Numbered from the stretch's first letter, positions 17,712 through 26,265 are shown. The stretch: 64,000 nucleotides of DNA from an uncultured Cohaesibacter sp. (GCF_963662805.1 NZ_OY759854.1:62001-126000), one strand, 5' to 3'. A program made the numbers and translations. The notes: a model not told the origin generated them from the letters alone.

Positions 17712-18175
17712 CAGCTTCCCCTTCCATTCAGAGGAGGCGTGGCTTGCGGTGCGCCCCCGCAATAGCCTCTTTGACCCTGGTGATCGGGGAGTTCGAAACC
17801 GTGTTAGGCGGCCCCGTGGCCTTTAGGCGGGAAGCCCTGGACATACGCCACAGGCTCCCCGACCGTAAGGTCAAGGAGTGTGATGCCGTATCGGTCGACA
17901 TCAACCTCTAACAGGGGTTTCGACGCCCCGGAGCAGCGCGTCTCTGCTCCATCTTCTTTCCTAGCTCAATCACTCGAAGATGTCTTGTGATTTGCTTCTC
18001 CGATACTTTGTCCGTTTGAAAACTCTCCGGTTTTCCACTTTGAGCCGATATTTAAGGAGTGCCGCCAATAGAGCATCTCAAATGCGGCACGCTACAGAGC
18101 GCGTTGCTCTCGCCATGCTTCTCCATAGCTCGCTGTCTTCCGATAGCGGCACCTTTGAACATTTGGAGATATGCC
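17712..18175. other. Control region upstream of the HTH-repA operon, with a minus-strand coding remnant
   Basis: The minus strand from about 17965 down to the TAA at 17804-17806 reads as a protein-like tail (LLEVDVDRYGITLLDLTVGE..., ending GFPPKGHGAA) with no ATG, GTG or TTG before it in that frame. It may be the end of a broken gene upstream of the small DUF2285 gene. The rest probably holds promoters for the HTH-repA operon and the divergent DUF2285 gene. No clear -10/-35 pair could be assigned. Confidence 0.35.
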
Positions 18176-18445
18176 ATGGTCAAGCTTGATCCCGATATGC
18201 CCTCACGCCTGCTGCGCACGCAGGAAGCCGCTCACTTTTTAGGGCTGTCTCTTCGAACCCTCGAAAAGCATCGCACCTACGGTACGGGACCAACCTACCG
18301 AAAGATTGGCGGCCGCGTGGTCTATTCCGTTGAAGACCTGCAAGCTTGGACTGAGCAGGGCGCTCGCAGATCCACCAGTGAACAGACATCGAGAAAGGTC
18401 TTTCCCGCTCGTCCACTGACTGCTGAAGAGCGGGGGAAGCTTTGA
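18176..18445 (+). CDS. Helix-turn-helix (AlpA/MerR-like HTH_17) protein
   Basis: This 89-residue DNA-binding protein contains the HTH_17 signature LLRTQEAAHFLGLSLRTLEK followed by GPTYRKIGGRVVYSVEDLQAW. In this ICE family it always precedes repA and probably controls replication or excision genes. The ATG at 18176 lies 8 nt after GGAG; the frame runs further upstream, but that part is not HTH-like. Its TGA abuts the repA ATG directly (TGAATG), implying translational coupling. Confidence 0.88.
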   Translation: MVKLDPDMPSRLLRTQEAAHFLGLSLRTLEKHRTYGTGPTYRKIGGRVVYSVEDLQAWTEQGARRSTSEQTSRKVFPARPLTAEERGKL

Positions 18446-19549
18446 ATGACTGCACAAAGAACGGATCATTCCAATCAACATGAAGGACGTGGTCAGCTTT
18501 CCCCCTTTGTCATCTCGTCCAGCAGCCCCTGCTTGCGCGATCAGCGGGATCTCATGGAGCGGCCCTTCTTTTCTCTGGCGAAGAGCCCACGTCTGAAGCC
18601 CATCTGCTACAAGCAGGCCGACATCGAGATCCAGGTCTTCGGAATGCCGGACCACGGCATGGCGACAATATGGGATGCAGACATCCTGATCTGGGCCGCC
18701 AGCCAGATTGTCGCCGCTGAAAATGCCGGGGAGCACAGCTCGCGGCTGCTGCATTTCAAACCCTATCAATTGTTGCGTGGCATTGGACGTCAAACGGGGA
18801 ACCGGCAATATTGCCTATTGAGGGCCTCTTTGGCGCGGCTGCAGTCAACTGTCATTGCCACCACCATCCGCAATGGGACCCGTTGGCGCTGTCGCCAATT
18901 CTCATGGATCAACGAGTGGGAAGAGCGGACCACTATCAATGGCCGTGTCGAAGGCATGGAATTTATCCTGCCGGAATGGTTCTACAACGGGGTCATGGAC
19001 CGCTCTTTGGTGCTCTCGATCGATCCCGCCTATTTCCGGCTGAAGGGAGGGATCGAGCGTTGGCTCTATCGCATCGCTCGCAAGCATGTGGGGCATCAGC
19101 AAAATGGCTGGCACTTTGATATTGCCCATCTGCATCGAAAATCAGGAAGCCTTGCTCGTGCTTCCGACTTTGCTCTGGCCATTCGCAGGATCGCAAGACA
19201 ACAACCATTACCTGGCTATCGGCTCGGGCTTGGTGCGCTCAAAGATCGGGAGGTGCTCTGGATCCTTCCCGTCATTCCGCGCACAGGCACTGTAGACAAG
19301 GCTGTGGATGCATCGGGTGACACTATCGGCACACCACACGCAGAGACTATCGGTACATCAGACGCAACACTATCGGCACATCAAACGCACGAACAGCGAG
19401 CAAGATCTTGTTTCAAAGATGGAAACAAGATCCGTAACTTATCTAACAGTGATTCTAACAGTTTTTCTTCTGCTTCAGAGGCACGTGGATATCTGAAAAA
19501 GAGTGCCGCTTCTATGCCGCCTGCAGCTTCGTGGAGGACATTGCCATGA
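18446..19549 (+). CDS. repA: Replication initiator protein A-like
   Basis: This 367-residue protein resembles the 'replication initiator protein A' of plasmids and ICEs: FSLAKSPRLKPICY near residue 35, ILIWAASQIV, LLHFKPYQLLRGIGR, the winged-helix part SLARLQSTVIATTIR, and LVLSIDPAYFRLKGGIERWLYRIARKH. It could open an origin for transient replication after excision. Near the C-terminus the DNA contains three 23-24-bp repeats (19322-19391) encoding TIGT motifs. The third is out of frame with the first two. The ATGA at 19546 couples it to the DUF2840 gene. Confidence 0.85.
   Translation: MTAQRTDHSNQHEGRGQLSPFVISSSSPCLRDQRDLMERPFFSLAKSPRLKPICYKQADIEIQVFGMPDHGMATIWDADILIWAASQIVAAENAGEHSSRLLHFKPYQLLRGIGRQTGNRQYCLLRASLARLQSTVIATTIRNGTRWRCRQFSWINEWEERTTINGRVEGMEFILPEWFYNGVMDRSLVLSIDPAYFRLKGGIERWLYRIARKHVGHQQNGWHFDIAHLHRKSGSLARASDFALAIRRIARQQPLPGYRLGLGALKDREVLWILPVIPRTGTVDKAVDASGDTIGTPHAETIGTSDATLSAHQTHEQRARSCFKDGNKIRNLSNSDSNSFSSASEARGYLKKSAASMPPAASWRTLP
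19322..19391 (+). repeat. Three iteron-like repeats inside repA
   Basis: The copies start at 19322, 19346 and 19369 and share ACTATCGG(C/T)ACA(C/T)CA followed by a variable end in CGCA. Spacings are 24 and 23 bp. The one-base shortening puts the third copy in another frame. They may be iterons for RepA or simply a coding repeat. Confidence 0.6.
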
Positions 19550-20034
19550 CAGAGGCGATGTCAAAGGATGCGCCATTTCTCACGCTGGTTGATCTGACGT
19601 TCGAGAAGAACAGGATCGAACATTGGATCCGCTTCGGGCACAAGAGCTATGAAAAGATCCTCGACCCATACCGCAGCATCGTCGGTTTCAAACCGGGCAC
19701 CGTCTTTGCTTTCGTCCGCTGGGCTTCAAACGGCTATGGCACACAAGTCTCTCGCATCGACATCATCAAGGCCGTCGGCAAGGGAGACGCCTGTCAGACC
19801 GTGCCCTGCGTCCGTCCTGGCGGCATCATTCTTCTGCGCCTGAATGGATGGGCGAAGGTCCAGCGTGCCTTGATAGCGATCGACAGGGTGGAAGCAATTG
19901 GCATCAATCCCGCTGATGCTTCGCCGGATCACTGGCGACAGGTTCATAACCGGTTGAAAGCGGGGGAAGATCCTGATGGCTACTCAATCGAGCGTCATGC
20001 GGCCTGGCTCGCGAGACAAAGGATCGCACCATGA
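19546..20034 (+). CDS. DUF2840 family protein
   Basis: This 162-residue protein belongs to DUF2840, which occurs only in this type of conjugative region, between repA/parA and the traF-like peptidase. Landmarks are LTFEKNRIEHWIRFG, GFKPGTVFAFVRWASNGYGT and the C-terminal DPDGYSIERHAAWL. The function is unknown. The ATG at 19546 overlaps the repA stop and follows GGAGG at 8 nt; an ATG at 19531 is also open. Its end overlaps the next ATG. No ParA gene lies before it, although one is usual there. Confidence 0.85.
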   Translation: MTEAMSKDAPFLTLVDLTFEKNRIEHWIRFGHKSYEKILDPYRSIVGFKPGTVFAFVRWASNGYGTQVSRIDIIKAVGKGDACQTVPCVRPGGIILLRLNGWAKVQRALIAIDRVEAIGINPADASPDHWRQVHNRLKAGEDPDGYSIERHAAWLARQRIAP

Positions 20035-20576
20035 TGCGCTTTGCTTATGCCGCCGTTGCCATTGCCGCAGCCGCTGTTGTCGCTTCACCCTTCTTCTTCT
20101 CACCGCAGCTGAAACTTGTCTGGAATGTCTCGGCCAGCGCACCCATTGGGCTCTATCTTCTCAGTGAACCTGTCGGACTCGACGTCACCGATCTCGTTGC
20201 CGTTAGGCTGCCAGAGAAGTGGCAGACCTTTGCCGTTGAGCGTGGCTACATCGGTAATGGGACACCGCTGTTGAAACGCATTGTGGGCCTGCCCGGTCAA
20301 ATGGTCTGCCGTCTCAACGGCTCCATAACTGTCGATGAGGTGACAATGGGGCATGCTCGTGAAGCGGATCATGTGGGCCGCTTACTCCCGACATGGCATG
20401 GATGCCAGACGATCGGTCAAGATGAACTCTTCCTGATGAATTGGCAGGTCGATGACAGTCTAGATGGTCGCTATTTCGGGCCATTGCCTTCAAGCTCCAT
20501 CATCGGTCTTGCGCGACCGTTTTGGACCGACGAAGCGGGCGATGGCCGTTTCGAATGGCGGGCACCAACACAATGA
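20031..20576 (+). CDS. traF: S26-family signal peptidase, TraF type
   Basis: This 181-residue inner-membrane serine peptidase starts with a transmembrane anchor (AYAAVAIAAAAVVASPFFF). The catalytic Ser is in SASAPIGLY and the Lys in LLKRIVGLPGQ. NWQVDDSLDGRYFGPL is the C-terminal S26 box. TraF peptidases process and cyclise the TrbC pilin in IncP-like systems, so its partner here is the TrbC at 31704. ATGA overlaps link it to both neighbours. Confidence 0.9.
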   Translation: MMRFAYAAVAIAAAAVVASPFFFSPQLKLVWNVSASAPIGLYLLSEPVGLDVTDLVAVRLPEKWQTFAVERGYIGNGTPLLKRIVGLPGQMVCRLNGSITVDEVTMGHAREADHVGRLLPTWHGCQTIGQDELFLMNWQVDDSLDGRYFGPLPSSSIIGLARPFWTDEAGDGRFEWRAPTQ

Positions 20577-21235
20577 GTGTTCATCATCACATCAGTTCTG
20601 AGAAGCATCGCGCAGCCTTGCTGTGTAGCGGCTTCCTGTTTCTTGTGGCAAGTGTCGCACCTCTCGCATCAACTCGCGCAGGGGAGGCGATTGCCGCTTC
20701 TTATGTTGTTCATATTGCGGAGGCGGCGCGACACTTCTCCTTTCCGGAGGACTGGATCAAGGCAATCCTTCAGCAAGAAAGTGTAGGCAAGGAAGATGCG
20801 GTGTCGCCCAAAGGTGCCATGGGACTGATGCAGCTCATGCCTGACACCTGGACAGACATGAAGCTCCGCCATGATCTTGGCGACGACCCCTTTGATCCGC
20901 GCGACAATGTCTTTGCTGGCACGGCTTATCTCAGTTTCCTTTGGGATCGCTATGGCACCATCGAAGCCATGCTGGCCGCGTACAATGCGGGACCAACCCG
21001 CTACGAGGATGCACTTCAGGGTGGCCGAAGTCTGCCAGCCGAAACGGTGTCCTATTTGGAAGATCTTGCACCCATACTTCGAGACAAGATCACATCTAGC
21101 CAACGGCAATTCGTCAGTGATTGGCGTGAAGCAGAGCTGTTCGCCAGTCAAGAAGGACGGGATGACCAGTTCGGAAAAGTGGGTTTCGGGCCGCATGCCA
21201 GCGGGCTCTTTGTCTTTGAAGCTCTTGCAGACTGA
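20573..21235 (+). CDS. Lytic transglycosylase
   Basis: This is a 220-residue SLT-domain enzyme. A signal peptide (LLCSGFLFLVASVAPLASTRA) exports it to the periplasm. The catalytic Glu is in ILQQESVGK near residue 68, followed by the typical GAMGLMQLMPDTW, GTAYLSFL and AAYNAGPTRYEDA. It would open peptidoglycan for assembly of the mating channel. The ATG at 20573 overlaps the traF stop (ATGA). Confidence 0.92.
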   Translation: MSVHHHISSEKHRAALLCSGFLFLVASVAPLASTRAGEAIAASYVVHIAEAARHFSFPEDWIKAILQQESVGKEDAVSPKGAMGLMQLMPDTWTDMKLRHDLGDDPFDPRDNVFAGTAYLSFLWDRYGTIEAMLAAYNAGPTRYEDALQGGRSLPAETVSYLEDLAPILRDKITSSQRQFVSDWREAELFASQEGRDDQFGKVGFGPHASGLFVFEALAD

Positions 21236-21461
21236 GAAGGTCAGGAAAGCGAAAATATCTGAGGGAAGGGGAGGGCAAGATAAAGGAAACCGGCACTCCT
21301 CGGGTCCGGCTTCTAAAATTCTTGTTGTCTGCACGTCGGTTAGCGGCTGCCTTGCGGCACCCTGCTTTATGGGGATTGGTGCCACTGGCATTTTTAAGTC
21401 TCTGAATTGTTGGGAATCTTGACGGCACCAACGGGCCGTTGAACGGAGATCGGGAGGGTTT
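21236..21461. promoter_or_regulatory. Relaxase upstream region, candidate oriT
   Basis: This 226-bp gap precedes the relaxase gene. It contains the inverted repeat GGCACC (21356-21361) and GGTGCC (21378-21383). Origins of transfer often lie directly next to the relaxase gene and carry such repeats beside the nick site. No nick-site consensus could be identified, so this is a positional suggestion. Confidence 0.35.
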
Positions 21462-23492
21462 ATGGCAATCGATGATGAAAGGAGCTTTCGGCCACAAGCT
21501 GGTTCTGTACACTCCGATATTCCAAGGCTCGGCAGGGCGAAGAGCTTTCTGACAGCAGCGAAGAAGATCGCTCGCCAGCATGGTAACCGCCCATCAAAGT
21601 CGGCCCTGTTTTCGGGGGTGGCGAAAAACAAAGGCAGGCCGGAAGGCCGACAGATTGGCCCTGGCGTCAAGCGGGGTAGAGGAGCCGCTTTTGCCAGGTC
21701 GCGCTCGCTATCCGGTGGCTGGCGATACAGTCGAGCCGGAATGCGTCGTGTCATCGTCAAGGCGCGTTATGTGCGTGATGCCAGCCGGAATGGGCGAGGC
21801 GCTGCGCATCTGCGCTATATTCAGCGTGATGGCACAGCACGCGATGGCGAACGTGGTCAGCTATATTCCGCAGGAGAGGATCACTGTGACGGCGGGATAT
21901 TTCTGGAACGTGGCCGCGAGGATCGCCATCAGTTTCGCCTGATCGTATCTCCCGAGGATGGGGCTGAACTCTCTGACTTGACCGGTTACACCCGTGACCT
22001 CATAGGCCGCATCGAGGAAGATCTTGGAACAAGATTGGACTGGGTGGCGGTCAACCATCACAATACCGGACAACCCCATGTGCATGTCATCATCCGAGGG
22101 GTGGATGAGCTGGGCGAGAATCTGGTGATCAATGGTGACTATCTCGCTCATGGCATGCGTGAACGCGCAAGCGAACTGGCGACACTGGAATTGGGGCCCG
22201 TTTCAGAACTTGAACAACGCCACAAGATCGCACGGGAGATCGATCAAGACCGCTTCACCCGGATTGATCGAGTATTGATTGATAATACGACCAACAATCT
22301 TGTTGATCTGCGGCATGGCGATGATGAGACGCCAAGCAGTATTGATCGGAGCCATCGATTACGCCGCCTCTCAAAACTTGCAAAGATGGGCCTAGCCAAA
22401 GAGCTGGACCTCGGCGTCTGGGAGCTAAAGCCAGACCTCGAGGCAACATTGCGGGAGATCGGGGAAAGAGGGGATATCATCCGCACGATGGAAAAAGCGT
22501 TGAAGGCTGAGGGCTTGGTCAGGGACCCTTTGGCTCTCGAAATCCATGACGCCTCCACCCCCAAACGGATCGTCGGGCGCATCCTCGACAAATATCTGAG
22601 TGATGAACTTGGCGACAGGATCAGCCTTGTCATCGATGCCATCGATGGTCATACGCATCACGTCTCAGGGATCAATCCCGAGATGATCGAAGATGCTCGG
22701 ATTGGCAGTGTCCTTGAGATAGGGCCAGCAGAGGCAGGTCTTCGAACTTCGGACAGAACAATTGCGGCGCTCGCTGACAATGGCATCTTCCGACCCAGCA
22801 TGCATCTGAAGCATTTGGGCAATGGCAGCGATCGCGAAACCTATGTTGCTGCACACGTCCGCAGATTGGAAGTCTTGCGGCGCGCTGGTCTTGTCGAGCG
22901 CATCGACGCTGATCACTGGCATATCCCTTCCGACTTTGAGGAAAGAGTCTCAGCCTTCAATGCAAGCCGAAACCGCCAGACCACGATCCGTGTCCTCTCG
23001 AATTTTGACCTCGAAACGCAGATCGGATCTGATGGGGCGACCTGGCTTGATAGACGTTTGCTGGCGACGGACATAGGAGACCTATCCCCGTCGGGGTTTG
23101 GCAACCAAGTGCGTGACGCCATGGCGGCACGCCGGGAACATTTGATCGAGCAGGGGGATGCTATGCGTCAGCGCAACGGCCGAATTCTATATCGGCGCAA
23201 TCTCCTGACCGTCCTGCAAGACAGAGAAGTGACCCGTGTCGGTGCCGAGCTGTCTGCAAGCAGCAGATTGCCATTCAGGCCTACCCGCGATGGTGAGAAT
23301 GTCAAAGGAACCTTCAAGGCCACCCGACAGCTTGCAAGTGGGAAATTTGCCCTGATTGAGAAGGCCCATGAATTCACGCTTGTTCCCTGGCGCCCAGTGA
23401 TGGATCGGCAATTGGGGCGGGAGGTGTTTGGCCAGATGCGTGGGGGATCTGTGTCATGGCAGTTTGGTCGGCAAAAGGGGCTGGGTATTTGA
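21462..23492 (+). CDS. DUF3363 relaxase (VirD2-like mobilisation nuclease)
   Basis: This 676-residue protein should nick oriT and pilot the strand. The N-terminal 90 residues are basic. The nuclease domain follows: ARYVRDASRNGRGAAHLRYIQRDG, HQFRLIVSPEDGAEL near residue 155, and the metal-binding HHNTGQPHVHVIIRG near residue 199. The Tyr of KARYVR may be the nucleophile. The rest is the DUF3363 region with HMRERASELATLELG-type sequence. It works with TraG and the Trb channel. A terminator-like hairpin follows. Confidence 0.92.
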   Translation: MAIDDERSFRPQAGSVHSDIPRLGRAKSFLTAAKKIARQHGNRPSKSALFSGVAKNKGRPEGRQIGPGVKRGRGAAFARSRSLSGGWRYSRAGMRRVIVKARYVRDASRNGRGAAHLRYIQRDGTARDGERGQLYSAGEDHCDGGIFLERGREDRHQFRLIVSPEDGAELSDLTGYTRDLIGRIEEDLGTRLDWVAVNHHNTGQPHVHVIIRGVDELGENLVINGDYLAHGMRERASELATLELGPVSELEQRHKIAREIDQDRFTRIDRVLIDNTTNNLVDLRHGDDETPSSIDRSHRLRRLSKLAKMGLAKELDLGVWELKPDLEATLREIGERGDIIRTMEKALKAEGLVRDPLALEIHDASTPKRIVGRILDKYLSDELGDRISLVIDAIDGHTHHVSGINPEMIEDARIGSVLEIGPAEAGLRTSDRTIAALADNGIFRPSMHLKHLGNGSDRETYVAAHVRRLEVLRRAGLVERIDADHWHIPSDFEERVSAFNASRNRQTTIRVLSNFDLETQIGSDGATWLDRRLLATDIGDLSPSGFGNQVRDAMAARREHLIEQGDAMRQRNGRILYRRNLLTVLQDREVTRVGAELSASSRLPFRPTRDGENVKGTFKATRQLASGKFALIEKAHEFTLVPWRPVMDRQLGREVFGQMRGGSVSWQFGRQKGLGI

Positions 23493-23507
23493 TCCGGACC
23501 GCTTCAA

Positions 23508-23529
23508 CCGGAGGCTCAGGAGCCTCCGG
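23508..23529. terminator. Bidirectional terminator between relaxase and recombinase
   Basis: CCGGAGGCTC and GAGCCTCCGG form a perfect 10-bp inverted repeat separated by two bases. It sits between two convergent genes, with CCTTGTCTCTC after it on the plus strand. Confidence 0.6.
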
Positions 23530-23587
23530 CCTTGTCTCTCATCATCGCTGGTTGGTCCTCTGGCAGATGAAGAAAGCCATGTTTGGA

Positions 23588-24193
23588 TCACCACATCCGA
23601 TCAGCAAGAGCGAGCTCTTCCTTACCGATTGCAGTTGCGTAAATTGCGGTCGTATTCATGGATGCATGTCCCATCCATTTTTTCAGCATATGAAGCTGAA
23701 TACCGGAACGGATAGCATGAATGCCGTACCCGTGCCGTAGTCCTTTGGGGCTTGCCTGCATACCGACAATGCCGGCGTCATCCATCACCCGCTTGACCCA
23801 GCGGTAGGCCGTTGTTCTGGCCAGGGGTCTGCCATTGTAGGTCCACAAGAATTTGGTGTGAGCATGAACCATATTCTTCTGAATGGTTCTGATGCCATGC
23901 ACGCATTCAAGTGCCTCGACAAGAGCTGGAGGAATGGGGACTTCCCGCATCACATGTCTGTTTCGTTTTTTGAGGCACCGGACAGAAATCAGCCGTGAAT
24001 CCAATTGTACAGCTGCTACCGTCAATTCTCGCGCTTCGGTGAGACGAATGCCTGTATAAAGCAGGGTCAGGCAGAAGGATCGGATATCACAATCGCTTTG
24101 GCTGGCTGCCTCGATAAATCGATCCCTCTCTTCGGGGTTAATATAAAGGCGGTTGTTGTATTGGTCATACAGCCGCATACCATTTTCTATCAT
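23588..24193 (-). CDS. Tyrosine recombinase/integrase, short
   Basis: This 201-residue protein is essentially a catalytic domain without a core-binding domain. The first Arg is in TGIRLTEAREL, the beta-hairpin Lys in CLKKRN, the second Arg in PKGLRHGYG (the usual HxxR His is Lys here, as in a known subgroup), then H in MGHASMNTT and the nucleophile Tyr in AIYATA. It may integrate or excise this element or just the cargo block. It is convergent with the relaxase. Two 16-bp repeats lie upstream of its start. Confidence 0.88.
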   Translation of the reverse strand: MIENGMRLYDQYNNRLYINPEERDRFIEAASQSDCDIRSFCLTLLYTGIRLTEARELTVAAVQLDSRLISVRCLKKRNRHVMREVPIPPALVEALECVHGIRTIQKNMVHAHTKFLWTYNGRPLARTTAYRWVKRVMDDAGIVGMQASPKGLRHGYGIHAIRSGIQLHMLKKWMGHASMNTTAIYATAIGKEELALADRMW

Positions 24194-24784
24194 TTATTAC
24201 CTGTGGGGCTTTCTCTTGCCAATGATGGCACTGGTTTCTCGTAATACTGTTACTCGAAAATCCGCCCTGGTCCGCGTGGCTGCGGCGATTACTTTTTCTG
24301 TGAAACAGTATTACTAATTTTGTTTCAGCGGCGAAAAAGCCTTATTCTATATCACCTTAGCAACAGGCGTAGATTTCAGATATCTGCTTTTACTACTTAT
24401 GGCAAGTAGTAACTCTACGTATTAATTTGTAAAACTCAGAATTAGTAATTTTGTTTCATGTAATAGTTTGAACTCAATAGGGTGAGCTGACGATTAGATT
24501 GAGTATTTCCTGTCTTTTCGTACCCTATTTGCTGCTGTTTTGGGTGGTGATGTGCGCGATTTTATTTTATTCGCGACTATCCAAATAGAATTGTTTGCAC
24601 CGATCCTTCCTTTCTTGCCGATTTCAATCATGCGGTGAGGGAAGAAGGGTCTTTCTCTAACACTCTGGACGGACGTGACTTTTGTTCGCCTTTGCCTTTT
24701 AGCGAAGGCTGAAACCAGCGAGGGGACGCGGGTCACAGGGTGCCGGAGTGGGCCGACTCGGTGTGGGGCCGGGGCGGCGAAAAT
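24194..24784. promoter_or_regulatory. Recombinase upstream region with direct and inverted repeats
   Basis: The stretch is AT-rich. TACTAATTTTGTTTCA (24312-24327) recurs as TAGTAATTTTGTTTCA (24443-24458). Between them is a hairpin TACTACTT, loop ATGGC, AAGTAGTA (24391-24411). TGAAACA at 24301 and TGTTTCA at 24321 form an inverted pair. These may be recombinase binding sites or an operator. From about 24690 on the sequence is GC-rich and probably holds the promoter for the small ORF and heme-oxygenase-like genes. Confidence 0.5.
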
Positions 24785-24913
24785 ATGCGGTGGGCAGACA
24801 ACGAGGCCCTTCTGGCATCACTTCTCCGTGAAGATGCTGCCGGGAGGGCTGAGTTGCAGCAGTTCAAACAAAGTGAAATTGCCTTGCGTGTGACAACTGA
24901 GGTGATTCAATGA
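24785..24913 (+). CDS. Possible 42-residue ORF coupled to the heme-oxygenase-like gene
   Basis: A short frame starting MRWADNEALLASLLRED and ending LRVTTEVIQ overlaps the next ATG by ATGA, the same coupling seen throughout this element. The sequence is amphipathic, Leu/Ala/Glu-rich and helical. The upstream ribosome-binding signal is weak. It may be a leader peptide for translational coupling or the tail of a lost gene; I do not recognise it. Confidence 0.4.
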   Translation: MRWADNEALLASLLREDAAGRAELQQFKQSEIALRVTTEVIQ

Positions 24914-25515
24914 ATATTGGGACTGCTCCGACAACTGCCCCCGCAAAACCAAAATCGAGAACACACAATCTGTGGCGAACGGTAAATCCGGTTCAGGAAA
25001 TGCTCGATCAGCTGATCATGGAGATCGATCCGTTTACAACACGCGAGCAATATCTCAAATTCCTGAAATCACAATATCGGTTCCACTATCTGACAGACAT
25101 CTATTACACCAGCCGCAGTCTGTTGCCGATCATACCCGATATTCGTCAGAGGCGCCGGTTACCCCTTATCCGCCGCGACATTGTCGATCTTGGTGGTGAG
25201 CGACTGGAACTGCCACTTGTCCAAGATTGCAAGGTCGATATTCCAACCGCCCTTGGCTGGTTGTATGTCGCCGAAAGCGCAAAACTTGGCTCAGCCTTCT
25301 ACCTGCACAAGATCGCGCTTTTAGGGCTGACGAAAGACTGTGGAGCAGGCCATCTGTCTCAAAATGCCGAATTGTGCGGGCTTCACTGGAGGAAATTTTC
25401 AGCGGCGCTCGATGCGGCTGACTTTTCCGATCTTGACGAAGAACGGCTTCTGATAGGCGCCGAGCAAGCTTATGAAAACATGCTCTTCATGATCAAACAC
25501 AACTTCTTTCAATAG
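24910..25515 (+). CDS. Heme-oxygenase-fold protein lacking the proximal His
   Basis: This 201-residue protein resembles bacterial heme oxygenases of the HemO/PigA kind: NPVQEMLDQLIMEIDPF corresponds to the first helix, YLKFLKSQYRFHY to the next, and ALGWLYVAESAKLGSAF to the distal helix with its flexible Gly. In HemO-type enzymes the first helix has P-H-Q; here it reads P-V-Q, so the heme-ligating His appears replaced by Val. The protein may bind another tetrapyrrole or no ligand. It has no signal peptide. The second HO-like gene follows 50 bp downstream. Confidence 0.7.
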   Translation: MNIGTAPTTAPAKPKSRTHNLWRTVNPVQEMLDQLIMEIDPFTTREQYLKFLKSQYRFHYLTDIYYTSRSLLPIIPDIRQRRRLPLIRRDIVDLGGERLELPLVQDCKVDIPTALGWLYVAESAKLGSAFYLHKIALLGLTKDCGAGHLSQNAELCGLHWRKFSAALDAADFSDLDEERLLIGAEQAYENMLFMIKHNFFQ

Positions 25516-25565
25516 CGCGTTTCCGGATCTCAAAACGCAAGTCTGTCTTCGAAAGGAGTTGAGCA

Positions 25566-26210
25566 ATGACCAGTCTAAATGAGTTTGATGTTTCGTTTGC
25601 GCCGGAAATACCGCTGACGATTGCCGGAACTGGCAGGCAGATTGCCAAAGACGACGAATTTCTCATCAATCTCGTCTTGGCCATTCAAGCGAGCCTGATT
25701 GGCCTGCTTCAGGATATAAACCTGTTTGGCGGCCATGATCACTATCTTCGCTATCTCCGGATTTACCACCAGTTTTGTCAGCATCTCCAGCCCGCATATT
25801 TGTCGCCTTCTCTCCAGCCTCACTTCGATGAAATCGACAATGGCCCACTTGTGACGGCTCTGGTTTGGGATCTCTCCGACCTGACTGGTAACCCTCCTCC
25901 AGACGTCCGTCCAATGCAACCGTCCTTGGCGGCAGCAAATGCATCGACCGCCTTGGGATGGATCTTGGTGGCTGAGGTCGTCGAGGCTTTCTCACCTCTC
26001 CTTTGTGCGCGGGCCAACCTTATCGGCTTCGATCAGAATTTCGGGGCAATCCACCTGCACCGGAATACCCGCGAGGCACAGGCCAGATGGCGTCGGGTCT
26101 TCGTGGCAGCACAGAAGGTCATTGGGACTGACTGCAAGCACAGCGAATTGAGGGAAGCTGTCTTTCAGGCTTTGCACCGATTGAAGCTTCTGATGGCTGC
26201 GGCCTTCTGA
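25566..26210 (+). CDS. Second, diverged heme-oxygenase-fold protein
   Basis: This 214-residue cytoplasmic protein is related to its upstream neighbour. It keeps HDHYLRYLRIYHQFCQHLQP and the ALGWILVAEVVEAF distal-helix region. The Gly-rich LG(S/A)A motif is lost and no His is present in the first helix (LAIQASLIGLLQDI). It is therefore unlikely to be a normal heme oxygenase. GAAAGGAG precedes the ATG. The paralogue pair suggests a heterodimer or two specialised binders. The assignment rests on pattern similarity. Confidence 0.6.
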   Translation: MTSLNEFDVSFAPEIPLTIAGTGRQIAKDDEFLINLVLAIQASLIGLLQDINLFGGHDHYLRYLRIYHQFCQHLQPAYLSPSLQPHFDEIDNGPLVTALVWDLSDLTGNPPPDVRPMQPSLAAANASTALGWILVAEVVEAFSPLLCARANLIGFDQNFGAIHLHRNTREAQARWRRVFVAAQKVIGTDCKHSELREAVFQALHRLKLLMAAAF

Positions 26211-26265
26211 ACTGACGAATTCATATCCCTCAAAAAATCATCATTCACATCAAATGGAGACCCAG

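Noticed and set aside
17789..17806. Possible tRNA T-arm (GGGAGTTCGAAACC-like)
   Set aside because: No cloverleaf can be formed with the flanks, and the stretch reads as coding on the minus strand.
24910..26210. Annotation as ordinary biliverdin-producing heme oxygenases
   Set aside because: The proximal His position appears to be Val in the first protein, and the motif is lost in the second.
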